64,000 nt of DNA from NCBI GenBank assembly GCA_046347475.1, contig JAXMGD010000003.1:310001-374000 (forward strand). Reading direction: 5' to 3'. Origin of the DNA: CAMCXE01 sp046347475 (lineage in GTDB: Bacteria > Pseudomonadota > Gammaproteobacteria > Pseudomonadales > Cellvibrionaceae). The notes under the pieces were generated by a model that saw only the letters and a list, made by a program, of their open reading frames with translations, was not told the DNA's origin and did not search any database. Shown piece after piece: positions 19,812-28,788 of the stretch (the stretch's first letter is position 1; each line of letters begins with the position of its first letter). The position numbers and the translations under genes were made by a program.

Positions 19812-20741
19812 TTAGGCGCCCTTTACCAAGGCGCCCAGGTTGCAGCGGGCGATGGACTGCCGCAGGGCATCTATAGCTTTTAAACGCGGGAAACTCGCCC
19901 GCCAGGCTAGGGCTACGGTGCGCGTGGGGGCTGGGTCGGTGAAGGGTTTGGCTACCAATAAGCCTTCGGCCAGGTGCGGGCCACTGGCAGCCGTGGAGGG
20001 CAGAATGGTAATCCCCAGGCCGGAGGCCACCATGTGTTTGAGGGTCTCCAGGGAGCTGCCCTCTGAAGCGGTACGCACTCGGCCGCTGGGGTCTTCAATA
20101 TGATCCTTAAGATTGGGGCAGGCTTGAATCACCTGATCGCGAAAGCAGTGGCCCTCGCCGAGCAACAGCAGGTTGTAATCGGTCAGCTGCTCCGGCGCTA
20201 TGCGGTCGTGCTGCGCCAAGGGGTGGTTGGCGGCCATCAAGACCACAAAACGCTCTTCATACAACGGCTGGGTAACTACATCCGGTTCGGTAAACGGCAG
20301 CGCCACTACAATGGCATCCAGCTCCCCCTGGCGAATGCGCCTGCGCAGGGTGGCGGTGAAGCTCTCCTCTATGTAGAGCGGCATCTGCGGCGCAATCTGC
20401 TGCAACTGAGGGATAAAGTGCGGGAATAAGTAGGGGCCGATGGTGAAAATGGCGCCGATGGACAGCGGGCTGTTGAGCTGGTCTTTGCCCGAGGACGCCA
20501 AATCCCGTATGGCCGCCGCCTGCTCCAATACCTTCTGCGCCTGCTCAACGATTTGCTCACCCAACGGCGTGGGGTAAACACGGGTTTTCGAGCGTTCAAA
20601 CAAAATGGTGCCCAGCTCATCCTCCAGTTTTTTCACGGCGATGCTTAGGGTGGGCTGGGACACATTGCAGCGCTCGGCGGCGCGGCCAAAATGTTGCTCC
20701 TGGGTTAATACCACTATGTAGCGCAATTCAGTTAAGGTCAT
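19812..20741 (-). CDS. oxyR: Hydrogen peroxide-sensing LysR regulator OxyR
   Basis: OxyR activates peroxide defence genes after disulfide formation. The 309-residue protein has an N-terminal winged helix (RAAERCNVSQPTLSIAVKKL) and a LysR effector domain. The block GEGHCFRDQVIQACP holds two cysteines nine positions apart, matching the redox pair Cys199/Cys208 of E. coli OxyR; this separates it from generic LysR proteins. It lies directly upstream of recG. The divergent SDR gene starts only 27 bases away, so the promoters must overlap or lie inside coding DNA. Confidence 0.95.
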   Translation of the reverse strand: MTLTELRYIVVLTQEQHFGRAAERCNVSQPTLSIAVKKLEDELGTILFERSKTRVYPTPLGEQIVEQAQKVLEQAAAIRDLASSGKDQLNSPLSIGAIFTIGPYLFPHFIPQLQQIAPQMPLYIEESFTATLRRRIRQGELDAIVVALPFTEPDVVTQPLYEERFVVLMAANHPLAQHDRIAPEQLTDYNLLLLGEGHCFRDQVIQACPNLKDHIEDPSGRVRTASEGSSLETLKHMVASGLGITILPSTAASGPHLAEGLLVAKPFTDPAPTRTVALAWRASFPRLKAIDALRQSIARCNLGALVKGA

Positions 20742-20768
20742 ACGTTAACCCACATTACTCAAACTCCC

Positions 20769-21620
20769 ATGACTGCAAATACTCAGAAACTGCTTTGGAT
20801 CGGCTGCGGTGAGCTGGCACAGCAAACCCTGCCACTGCTGAGCCACTATGCCATTACCGGCCTTAGCCGCACCTACAAACCCTATCTGGCGGATCACACA
20901 TTTTGGCAAGCCGACCTAAGCGCGCAAAACCTTACCCCCCCGCTTGGGGAGCAGGGCTTTAGCGCCATTGTGATTACCCTCACCCCTAATGCCTACAGTG
21001 CAGAGGACTACCGCATCACATACTGGTTAAATAGCCAGTACATTGTGCAGCAGCTGGGGCAGAAAACAAAGCCCTTGTTGCTGTTTGTCTCCAGCACCAG
21101 TGTATACGGCCAAAGTGACGGCGAATGGGTGGATGAATCCAGCCCCGCAGAGCCGTCCTCCCCGGCTGCACAGTGGCTACTGGCAGCAGAACAGGAGATC
21201 GCCAACTCCGGCTGCCCGTTTTGCATCCTGCGCCCCAGCGGTATTTACGGCCCCGGGCGGGATTATTTAATTCGGCAAGTAATGCAGGGCAATGGTGGTG
21301 GCGAGCAATTCACTAACCGCATTCACAGCCTGGATCTAGCGCGCCTGCTGGCCTTCTTACTACAGCGCTTCAGCTGCGGCGCCCCTCTACCGCCCTATGT
21401 CTTGGCCAGCGACGATCTACCTGTGTCCAGCCATCACTTGCGCGCTTGGCTCGCGGCGCAATTAGCTGTTACCGAGCTGCGGCCCAGCCAAGAACCAACC
21501 AGCCGAGGCGGTAACAAGCGCATCAGCAACCAGCTATTGCATCAACTGGGGTTTGAATTGCGCTATCCCACCTACAAAGAAGGCTACCCCGAGCTCTGTA
21601 GACAGGCAAAATTAGTGTGA
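20769..21620 (+). CDS. SDR-family NAD(P)-binding protein
   Basis: A 283-residue extended short-chain dehydrogenase/epimerase-like protein. The N-terminal nucleotide motif is LLWIGCGELAQQTL, a variant of GxGxxG. VSSTSVYG carries the catalytic Ser/Tyr region, and LRPSGIYGPGRD is the usual substrate-side block. It resembles the YeeZ-like group of uncharacterised epimerases. Substrate is unknown. Divergent from oxyR with only 27 bases between start codons, which could place it under OxyR influence, though no site was identified. Confidence 0.8.
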   Translation: MTANTQKLLWIGCGELAQQTLPLLSHYAITGLSRTYKPYLADHTFWQADLSAQNLTPPLGEQGFSAIVITLTPNAYSAEDYRITYWLNSQYIVQQLGQKTKPLLLFVSSTSVYGQSDGEWVDESSPAEPSSPAAQWLLAAEQEIANSGCPFCILRPSGIYGPGRDYLIRQVMQGNGGGEQFTNRIHSLDLARLLAFLLQRFSCGAPLPPYVLASDDLPVSSHHLRAWLAAQLAVTELRPSQEPTSRGGNKRISNQLLHQLGFELRYPTYKEGYPELCRQAKLV

Positions 21621-22044
21621 TGCAATTCGCATTTTTATCACCTGGCAAAAATTTATTTTCCTGTGAAATATCCTTTGGCTTACACGTTTAGTGACAATTT
21701 TTTTCATTTTAGGCTCAGCCTTTACAGCTTAGGTAACGGAGGGTTTAACTCGCCGCCGTCGCGCGCCAGTGTTTACTGCGGCCGTTCGAGAAGGCCAGCC
21801 ACCACAAACCCATCTGGGTTAGCGTTTGCTTACTGCCGATATTTTTAACACCTATCAACGCGGGCCCGAACCTGTGAAAAATTGCCGGTTGTTGTGAAAA
21901 ATGAATTCCGCTAGTATCACTCTCACCAAGGCGCTGATGGTTAAAAAGCCTCGGTAAAAACAGCCTTCAGCGGCTAAAACAAATTTTTGTTTAACGCAAA
22001 AATAAACACAAACCCCTATTAATCATGTTCGAAGGAGTAATTCC
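21621..22044. other. Intergenic region upstream of hcp
   Basis: A 424-base stretch with lower GC content and no supported gene. A short palindrome, AAACAAA/TTTGTTT (21977-21983 with 21986-21992), lies about 50 bases before the hcp start, and AAGGAG precedes the ATG. I looked for a sigma-54 TGGC-N-GC promoter and did not find a convincing one. Confidence 0.5.
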
Positions 22045-22527
22045 ATGGCTATTTATCTTTTATACGAAGGCATCAAAGGCAACGTTACTGCAGACGGTTA
22101 CAAAGACCACATCCAAATCGCTTCACTGCAATTTGGTGTAGGCCGCGGTGTAAGCATGGAGCCAGGTAACTTGGCAAACCGTGAAGCTACTCGCCCTTCT
22201 ATCAGCGAAGTAACTATCTCTAAAACTGCCGACAACTCCGTAACTGACTTCTTCCGTGAATCAGTAGTGGGCTCAGCGGGTAAAACCGCCAAGTTTAAGT
22301 TTGTACAAACTGGCGCAGACAAAGTTGTTGAATACATGAACATCGACCTGTTCGATACCATTATCAGCGGCTACTCCATCAGCGCTCCTGGTGACGGCGA
22401 TCCAATGGAAAGCATCAGCATCAGCTTCTCCAAAATCGAAGTTAACTACAATGACTTCGACACGGCGAACAAAAACTCCAACCCACAACGCGTGGGCTAC
22501 GATTTGGCTACTGCTAAGCCAATCTAA
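22045..22527 (+). CDS. hcp: Type VI secretion tube protein Hcp
   Basis: Hcp forms the hexameric tube of the type VI secretion system and is exported with effectors. The 160-residue sequence starts MAIYLLYEGIKGNVTADGYK and shows typical Hcp blocks, namely IQIASLQFGVGRGVSM, then ATRPSISEVTISKTAD and the late YSISAPGDGDPMESISISFSKIE. Strong GAAGGAG ribosome-binding site and its own terminator suggest high, independent expression, as is common for Hcp. No tube-sheath or baseplate genes are in the window, so this is an accessory hcp. Confidence 0.95.
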   Translation: MAIYLLYEGIKGNVTADGYKDHIQIASLQFGVGRGVSMEPGNLANREATRPSISEVTISKTADNSVTDFFRESVVGSAGKTAKFKFVQTGADKVVEYMNIDLFDTIISGYSISAPGDGDPMESISISFSKIEVNYNDFDTANKNSNPQRVGYDLATAKPI

Positions 22528-22554
22528 TGCTCGGCGGTTAAACCACTTTGCCCT

Positions 22555-22588
22555 AAAAAGGCCTAGAGATTGTTCTAGGCTTTTTTTT
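22555..22588 (+). terminator. Intrinsic terminator after hcp
   Basis: GCCTAGA (22561-22567) pairs with TCTAGGC (22574-22580) over a six-base loop, followed by eight T residues. An A-run sits before the stem, so it could also work on the minus strand. Confidence 0.9.
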
Positions 22589-22674
22589 CGGCTGGAGGTT
22601 TTAACCCGGTATTTAGCGCCAGCGGTAATTTGGGTGCTGGTCAATGGCATGAGGCAGCCAAAAGAGCCACACTG

Positions 22675-22703
22675 TTCAAATAGTCTTTCTTCACTATTTT
22701 GAA
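22675..22703. other. Inverted repeat between hcp and vgrG
   Basis: TTCAAATAGT (22675-22684) is almost perfectly inverted as ACTATTTTGAA (22693-22703), with one bulged base. It lies about 125 bases before vgrG. It could be a regulator site or an mRNA hairpin; no T-run follows. Confidence 0.35.
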
Positions 22704-22826
22704 TCATGTGCGCCGCGCTTCGGGTTCACTGCTACCCAAGCGAACATTCATCGTCCACAGGGATGCTGCAAGGCGGTTTTATTTGTTGGTAGGGAATAAA
22801 CAGCCCAACACTTTAAGGTAATTGAT

Positions 22827-24863
22827 ATGGCAAAGCTGACACAAGACAACCGCCTCATGGCGATTAGCGACTTTGGTTTAGGTAAAGATGCATTTTTAGC
22901 CACCGATTTTACCGGCACCGAATTTTTGTGTGGTTTGTTTGAATATGAAGTCGAGGTGTTAAGTGATATTCACGATTTAACACCAGACAAAGTTGTCGGT
23001 AAGCGCGGCACTGTGTCGGTTCAAAACGAGCAAAAACGCAAATTTAATGGCTTTGTGCGCAGCGTCACCATGGGCGAAACCCAGGGGCACGATTACCGTC
23101 GCTACCGTTTTGTGCTGGTGCCTTGGTTGTGGTTTTTAGGTAAAACCCAAGGCAACCGTATTTTCCAAAATAAAACCACTAAGGACATTATCAGCAAGGT
23201 TTTTAGCGATTTAGGCTTTAATGATTTTGAATTTCGCGGCTGTGCCACGCCGCCGCGAGAATACTGCGTGCAATATGGCGAGAGCGACTTAAATTTTGTC
23301 CTGCGGCTGATTGAAGAAGAAGGTTTTGTTTATTATTTCAAGCACAGCGATGCCAAACATCAACTGATTATCACCGACTCCTTCCACTCGCCTGAAAAAC
23401 TGCCCGAGACCAACCTAGAATATTCCCAGGGCAGCAATAATAACGCGCAAATTTTTAGCTGGAACCGCTCTTATCAATTTCGCAAAGGTGCCTGGACGCT
23501 TAACGACTACGCGTTTAAAACACCGCCTAAGGATTTAAAAGTCAACTCTAAAACTGTCAGCAATTTTGTTGATAACAAAAAATATGAGCATTATGAATAC
23601 GCAGATTTAGGCCTGCATGACCAAGGCGGTGCCAGCAACCGTGTGAAAAAACGCTTAGAAGCTGAAGAAGTTGCCCGCGATCTCACTAAAGCCTCCACCA
23701 ACTGCAGCAGTTTTTTTGCTGGCGGCACCTTTAAAGTGGGTAAACACTCCCACGCCACGGAGAAGGGCGAATTTACCATCACTGAAATTCAGCATTTTAT
23801 TACCGAACACTCCTATTTTCAGGAAGGCGGCAATACCAGTAATTACGAAAACCACCTGGTATGTATGCCCGCCGATTTGCCCTACCGGCCAGCCTTGGTG
23901 CATCAAAAGCCCGTTATGCGCGGCCCGCAGTCCGCCATAGTGGTGGGGCCTAAGGGTGAAGAAATTTACGTCGATAGTTTTGGCCGCATCAAAGTGCAAT
24001 TTATTTGGGATAGGGAAGGAAAAAAAGACGAAAATTCCACCTGTTTTGTGCGTGTGATGCAAATTTGGGCCGGTAATACCTGGGGTGCATCGTTTATTCC
24101 GCGCATTGGCCATGAAGTCATTATTAGCTTTTTAGATGGCGACCCGGATAAACCCATAGTGACCGGTTCGGTGTACAACGGCGATAACAAACCGCCCTAC
24201 GAATCTAAAACTCAAAGCGGTATTAAAACCCGCTCCACCAAATCCGGCACCGGGGCAAATTTTAATGAGCTGCGCTTTGACGATAAAATCGGCAGCGAGC
24301 AAGTGTATATGCACGCTGAAAAGGATTTTGATTCGGTGGTGGAGCACAACCAAACTCGCCAAGTGGGCAATGATCGCAGCCTAACTGTAGGCCACGATGA
24401 ATCCACCAGTATTGGCCATGACCGCACCGAAACAGTTGGCAATAACGAATCTATTACCATTGGCAACAACCGCGATAAAACCGTTGGTAAAAATCAAACG
24501 GAATCCATAGGCGTCAATAAAACTATTTCGGTCGGTGGCAACCACACCGAATCCATTGGCGGCAAAGTGGTAATTGATGTCGGCGGTACGCACACGGAAT
24601 CTGTTACTGGCAATATCACTATTAGTACCGATGGCAATTTTAGTGAAACGGTAAAAGGCACCTACACTGAATCGGTTACTAAAGATTATTCGGTAAAAGC
24701 GAAAACCATTACGCTCAAAGCCGATGATTCCATTACCTTTCAAACGGGTTCGGCCAAAATCACCATGAGTAAAAATGGCGACATTACTATTTCCGGGAAA
24801 AATGTCACGGTAAAAGGCTCTGGGGATGTGGTGTTAAAAGGGAGTAAGGTTAGTGCCAACTAA
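22827..24863 (+). CDS. vgrG: Type VI secretion spike protein VgrG
   Basis: VgrG forms the trimeric puncturing spike on the Hcp tube. The 678-residue protein has the gp27-like body (FEYEVEVLSDIHDLTPDKVVG, then NFVLRLIEEEGFVYYFKH). A gp5-like OB region follows (KVQFIWDREGKKDENSTC, then FIPRIGHEVIISFLDGDPDKP). Residues 511-622 are about fourteen eight-residue repeats of the type TVGHDES/TSIGHDRT/TVGNNES, the needle repeat that forms a triple-stranded beta-helix. The C-terminus ends KGSKVSAN with no added enzymatic domain. The next gene starts within its last codons. Confidence 0.96.
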   Translation: MAKLTQDNRLMAISDFGLGKDAFLATDFTGTEFLCGLFEYEVEVLSDIHDLTPDKVVGKRGTVSVQNEQKRKFNGFVRSVTMGETQGHDYRRYRFVLVPWLWFLGKTQGNRIFQNKTTKDIISKVFSDLGFNDFEFRGCATPPREYCVQYGESDLNFVLRLIEEEGFVYYFKHSDAKHQLIITDSFHSPEKLPETNLEYSQGSNNNAQIFSWNRSYQFRKGAWTLNDYAFKTPPKDLKVNSKTVSNFVDNKKYEHYEYADLGLHDQGGASNRVKKRLEAEEVARDLTKASTNCSSFFAGGTFKVGKHSHATEKGEFTITEIQHFITEHSYFQEGGNTSNYENHLVCMPADLPYRPALVHQKPVMRGPQSAIVVGPKGEEIYVDSFGRIKVQFIWDREGKKDENSTCFVRVMQIWAGNTWGASFIPRIGHEVIISFLDGDPDKPIVTGSVYNGDNKPPYESKTQSGIKTRSTKSGTGANFNELRFDDKIGSEQVYMHAEKDFDSVVEHNQTRQVGNDRSLTVGHDESTSIGHDRTETVGNNESITIGNNRDKTVGKNQTESIGVNKTISVGGNHTESIGGKVVIDVGGTHTESVTGNITISTDGNFSETVKGTYTESVTKDYSVKAKTITLKADDSITFQTGSAKITMSKNGDITISGKNVTVKGSGDVVLKGSKVSAN

Positions 24864-25401
24864 ATCGACCCCTTCAGCAGGCTTTGCAACAACCCTTGGC
24901 CTTGCGCCAGCGGAAGTTGTGATTGGCACGCTGGTGGCAATGGATGCCCAGGGGCGCGCCTTGGTGAGTTTTTATTGGGCCGAGCAGATGTTCGAGCAGA
25001 TCCCGGCGCTGTCCACGCAAATAATTGACCAGGCTAGCCTTGGGCGCCAGGTGGCGCTGTTGTTTGCAGGCGGCAACCCTCAGCAGCCAGTGGTAATGGG
25101 GTTTATCCACTCGCCCTTGGATGTGGTCATAGGCCAAACCCTGGCAGACGCAAACGATGCCTCTGCGCTGGTAGAAACGGAGATTTTCTCCGGCCCGGCG
25201 CAATTTACTCCGCCTGAGCGCAAAGCCGATATAGACGGTAAACGCCTGGTTTTTGAGGCTGAAGAAGAGGTGCAAATTAAATGCGGCGAGTCGAGTATTA
25301 ATTTGTATAAGGATGGCCGCGTGGTGATTCGCGGCCGCAATTTAGTTAGCCGCGCCTCGGCTATGAACCGCATTCTGGGCGGTTCAGTGCAGGTGAATTG
25401 A
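24853..25401 (+). CDS. DUF6484 protein linked to VgrG
   Basis: A 182-residue protein from GTG 24853, overlapping vgrG by 11 bases with GGAG just upstream. It has an OB-like N-terminal half (VVIGTLVAMDAQGRALVSF, later QVALLFAGGNPQQPVVMGF) and a C-terminal beta-rich end (VQIKCGESSINLYKDGRVVI, then RGRNLVSRASAMNRILGGSV). This resembles DUF6484 proteins that accompany vgrG genes. The C-terminal pattern looks like a short continuation of a VgrG-type needle. It may be a tip or adaptor that loads an effector. No effector gene follows; murI starts 41 bases downstream. Confidence 0.75.
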   Translation: MPTKSTPSAGFATTLGLAPAEVVIGTLVAMDAQGRALVSFYWAEQMFEQIPALSTQIIDQASLGRQVALLFAGGNPQQPVVMGFIHSPLDVVIGQTLADANDASALVETEIFSGPAQFTPPERKADIDGKRLVFEAEEEVQIKCGESSINLYKDGRVVIRGRNLVSRASAMNRILGGSVQVN

Positions 25402-25442
25402 GCCTGTAGTTGCTGCATAATGGCCGCTTTTGCTCGGCGCCT

Positions 25443-26327
25443 ATGTCTGCACTGCACCCCACCTCTGATGTACACGGCCCCTGCCACCATATTCTGGTGT
25501 TTGACTCCGGGCTCGGTGGTTTGAGTGTTGCGCGGGAAATTATCGCCGCTGCGCCGCACGCCTGTATCAGTTATTTGGCCGACACCGCTTTTTTCCCCTA
25601 TGGCACTAAAAGCGATGAACAATTAATTAGCCGTATTGAAAGCCTGCTTGAAAAAGCCATCTTAAGCCTTGCCCCCGATATTGTGGTGATTGCCTGCAAT
25701 ACCGCGAGCACCCTAGCGCTGAGCCATTTGCGCGCGCGGTTTAATTTGCCGTTTGTCGGTGTTGTGCCCGCCATAAAACCTGCGGCCAGTTTAAGCCGCA
25801 GTAAAACCTTCGGCCTCTTGGCCACCCCCGCGACCGTCAGCCGCGCCTACACGGCGCAATTAATTGCCGATTTTGCCGCTGATTGCACGGTAGTGCGTTT
25901 TGGCTCCCACAATTTAGTCACCCTGGCCGAGGCTTCCCTGTGTGGCCTTGCGCCCAGCGCCGCCGCACTTGAGCGGGAATTGGCAGGCCTCTTGGCGCAG
26001 CCGGGCGCAGAGGCAATCGATACGGTTGTGCTGGCCTGTACGCACTTTCCGCTGCTGCTGGAGGGTTTAAAAAGCGCCGCGCCGCATATTCGCCATTGGG
26101 TGGATTCCGGTGCGGCTGTCGCGCGGCAAGTGGGTGTTTGGCAACAGCGGGTGGCGCCGTCTGTTAAGGCTGTTGAAACGGTGCGATTTTTTAGCACCGA
26201 GCCTTACGAGCAGTTGCAGGTATCACAGGTTGAGCGTTTGTTGGGCCGCGCGGTGTTGATGGATTTAGGCCTTGTATTGCCTGCACCTTCGAATACGGCC
26301 ACTGGGTTTGTTCATGTCGAAAACTGA
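25443..26327 (+). CDS. murI: Glutamate racemase
   Basis: MurI makes D-glutamate for peptidoglycan. The family signature HILVFDSGLGGLSV is near the N-terminus, and the two catalytic cysteines lie in VVIACNTASTLAL and VVLACTHFPLL. I prefer ATG 25443 (MSALHPTSD), giving 294 residues. A TTG at 25410 in the same frame would add 11. The protein continues slightly past the usual C-terminus. Its 3' end overlaps the next gene by 14 bases. Confidence 0.95.
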   Translation: MSALHPTSDVHGPCHHILVFDSGLGGLSVAREIIAAAPHACISYLADTAFFPYGTKSDEQLISRIESLLEKAILSLAPDIVVIACNTASTLALSHLRARFNLPFVGVVPAIKPAASLSRSKTFGLLATPATVSRAYTAQLIADFAADCTVVRFGSHNLVTLAEASLCGLAPSAAALERELAGLLAQPGAEAIDTVVLACTHFPLLLEGLKSAAPHIRHWVDSGAAVARQVGVWQQRVAPSVKAVETVRFFSTEPYEQLQVSQVERLLGRAVLMDLGLVLPAPSNTATGFVHVEN

Positions 26328-27135
26328 AGTAAACGCCGTATTTAACGGCCCCGGCACAGTAGATTTAGTCGATTTTATTGCCGCGCATTGCGCGCTGTCT
26401 AAAGCAGCCATTAAACGCGGCCTCACCTTTGGTGGTGGCTGGATTAAACCGGCCGGACAATCCTCATTTAAACGCTGTCGCAAAGCAAAAGCCTGCGTCA
26501 AACCAGGCGATACCTGTGCGTTTTATTTTGATGCGGAATTAATCGCCAAACAGTGGCCTGCCCCGCAGGTTATTTTTGACAGCCAACATTTTGGTATTTG
26601 GTATAAACCGCGCAATCAAGTGACACAGGGCAGCCGTTATGGTGATGCCAATGCACTGGAGCGGCATGTTAGCCAGGCGCGGCAAAAACCCGTTTGGTTG
26701 GTGCACCGTTTAGATAGCGCCGCCTGTGGTTTGGTATTGTTTGCCTACAGCGCCGCTGCCTGCGCTAAATTAAATCATTTATTGCAACACCAACAGATTA
26801 ATAAAACCTACCAGGCACAGGTATTAGGGCATATTCATGCGGGCGGCAAAATTGATACACCGCTTGATGGCAACTCTGCGCTTACGGAATTTACCCGGGT
26901 GGCAATGGATGAACACACAAGCTTGGTAAAAATTCGCCTGCACACAGGGCGTTTTCATCAAATACGCCGCCATTTTGCCCACCTAGGCCATCCCTTATTG
27001 GGCGACCCTCGTTACGGCGCAGGTAATGCCCAGGCGTCAGGATTGCAGTTGGTGGCCAGTGAATTGAGTTTTATTGACCCTCTCACCCACACGCCGGTGT
27101 GTGTCACACTGCCGCGCGAATATTGTTTATTTTAG
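26314..27135 (+). CDS. RluA-family pseudouridine synthase
   Basis: Converts uridine to pseudouridine in RNA. The catalytic block is VWLVHRLDSAACGLVLFAYS, where the Asp of HRLD is the catalytic residue. A second family block is RLHTGRFHQIRRHFAHLGHP. Starting at ATG 26314 (MSKTEVNAVFNGPG) gives 273 residues. The start overlaps the end of murI, so translational coupling is likely. The target (rRNA or tRNA position) cannot be read from the sequence. Confidence 0.9.
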   Translation: MSKTEVNAVFNGPGTVDLVDFIAAHCALSKAAIKRGLTFGGGWIKPAGQSSFKRCRKAKACVKPGDTCAFYFDAELIAKQWPAPQVIFDSQHFGIWYKPRNQVTQGSRYGDANALERHVSQARQKPVWLVHRLDSAACGLVLFAYSAAACAKLNHLLQHQQINKTYQAQVLGHIHAGGKIDTPLDGNSALTEFTRVAMDEHTSLVKIRLHTGRFHQIRRHFAHLGHPLLGDPRYGAGNAQASGLQLVASELSFIDPLTHTPVCVTLPREYCLF

Positions 27136-27146
27136 GAAGAGTATTT

Positions 27147-28130
27147 ATGTCGCTTGATCCCAATCGTTTGCATTTTAAATCCGTCACCTACCAAGCACTC
27201 AACGCTGGCCCTAAATTAATCGTACTCGGCGCCGTGCACGGCAATGAAGTGTGCGGCACCCAGGCGATCACCCGCATCATGGCGGAAATAGACCGGGGTG
27301 ATATTATTTTGCGCCAAGGGAAACTTACCTTTGTGCCCATCACCAACCCGCTGGCCTATGCTAAAAACGAACGCTCGGGGGATCGCAATTTAAATCGCAA
27401 TTTATTCCCCACCGATCAGCCGCAGGATTTTGAAGATCACATCGCCAATTGGCTCTGCCCTTTATTGGCGGAACACGAAATTTTATTGGATTTACACTCC
27501 TTTCATACCCCGGGTTTACCTATGGTGATGATGGGGCCAGAAAATAATTCCGGCCGCTTAGAAGCCTTTAAGTTTGCTGAGCAAGAAAATGCCCTGGCGG
27601 TGCGCTTAGGTGTGAATCGTTTTGTTGATGGCTGGTTAGATACCTATGCCAAAGGCGTTGAGCGCCGCCAACAATTAAACATACACCCGCAGGATCGCCA
27701 GCATTTATTAAATACCGATGTGCGTTATGGCGTGGGTACTACCGAATATATGCGCGAGCAGGGCGGCTACGCCCTCACCTTAGAATGCGGCCAACACGCA
27801 GATCCACACGCGCAGGATGTTGGCTACCAAGCGATTATTAATACGCTGGTTTATTTAGGTTTAATTGATGGCGCCGAGCCTGCGCCTGTAGCGGAAAAAC
27901 AATCGCTGCGTTTATACGAAGTGATTGATCGCAACGATCCCGCCGATCAATTTATTCAAGAATGGAAAAGTTTTGATGAAATCAAAGCGGGCGCTGCCGT
28001 AGGGCGGCGCGCCGATGGCAGCCTGGTGTGCGCCGAAAGCGATGGTTTTATTGTCTTCCCCAACCCAAAGGCGCAGCCGGGGCAGGAGTGGTTTTATTTG
28101 GCTCGGCCTACGGCGCGGTTAAGCGATTAA
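27147..28130 (+). CDS. Succinylglutamate desuccinylase/aspartoacylase-family protein
   Basis: A 327-residue M14-like zinc amidohydrolase. The N-terminal zinc motif is GAVHGNEVCG (H and E ligands) and the third ligand is in LLDLHSFH. The catalytic Glu region is YALTLECGQH. Start ATG 27147 (MSLDPNRLHF) has GGAAGAG eight bases upstream; a start at 27099 would overlap the previous gene. Only 11 bases separate it from the pseudouridine synthase. The substrate is unknown; the gene is not in an arginine-catabolism operon. Confidence 0.88.
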   Translation: MSLDPNRLHFKSVTYQALNAGPKLIVLGAVHGNEVCGTQAITRIMAEIDRGDIILRQGKLTFVPITNPLAYAKNERSGDRNLNRNLFPTDQPQDFEDHIANWLCPLLAEHEILLDLHSFHTPGLPMVMMGPENNSGRLEAFKFAEQENALAVRLGVNRFVDGWLDTYAKGVERRQQLNIHPQDRQHLLNTDVRYGVGTTEYMREQGGYALTLECGQHADPHAQDVGYQAIINTLVYLGLIDGAEPAPVAEKQSLRLYEVIDRNDPADQFIQEWKSFDEIKAGAAVGRRADGSLVCAESDGFIVFPNPKAQPGQEWFYLARPTARLSD

Positions 28131-28146
28131 ACCGCGCCGCTGCTTA

Positions 28147-28788
28147 TTATTTCCCCGTTTGATATTTAGGTGAACGCGGGCCGTATAACAAGCCATTGGG
28201 GCTAGGGGTTAATAGTCTTGTGCTGGCAATACCTGCGAAGGTGTAACTATTATCTGTGAGCTGATTCACCACCTGTTGCACCGCCGCTTGAATTAATAAG
28301 CCGGCTAAACCGCCGCCGGAATTATTATTTTGCTCGCTACTTGATGCCCGCGCGCTGCCTTCCCATAAGGTAATACCCGTGCGCAAGTCGATCAATTTAG
28401 CGCGCAGGGTGACGGCGGTTTCAGCGCTAATTAAGCGGTAGGAATTGCCGTATTCGGTAATATCCGTATACAAGGCGGCGTCGGCGGCAAATATTTCGTG
28501 TAATTTTTTCGGGTTGATGGCTTGTGCATCGGCGCCGTTGTATACGCCATTTTCACGAAATGACGCCTCCATCAGAGTAACCGGAATCACGTAATAACCC
28601 GCCTCGGCAACCGGGCGCGTCATTTGTGCCAGTACGGCACTGGGGGCATTGACATCTGGCGAGTGATTATTGGGCGGTAAAATAACAATACTGCGTGGGT
28701 TGGCGGCTTTAAACGCGGAATAGTTATAGGGTGCTTGGGTGGCGCAGCCGGTTAACAACAGCAACACTAAGGGCCAAAATAATTTCAT
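28147..28788 (-). CDS. DUF799 lipoprotein (GNA1162 type)
   Basis: A 213-residue lipoprotein with signal peptide MKLFWPLVLLLLTGC, a lipobox with Cys15. The mature sequence (RSIVILPPNNHSPDVNAPSA, later ITLWEGSARASSSEQNNN) matches DUF799, the family of Neisseria GNA1162, an outer-membrane lipoprotein with a CsgG/TolB-N-like fold. A strong AAGGAG precedes the ATG, which overlaps the upstream stop (ATGA). It is the third gene of a three-lipoprotein operon. Molecular function is not established. Confidence 0.88.
   Translation of the reverse strand: MKLFWPLVLLLLTGCATQAPYNYSAFKAANPRSIVILPPNNHSPDVNAPSAVLAQMTRPVAEAGYYVIPVTLMEASFRENGVYNGADAQAINPKKLHEIFAADAALYTDITEYGNSYRLISAETAVTLRAKLIDLRTGITLWEGSARASSSEQNNNSGGGLAGLLIQAAVQQVVNQLTDNSYTFAGIASTRLLTPSPNGLLYGPRSPKYQTGK

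Noticed and set aside
21621..22044. Sigma-54 promoter for hcp
   Set aside because: Several TGGC words occur, but none has a GC pair at the correct -12 spacing.
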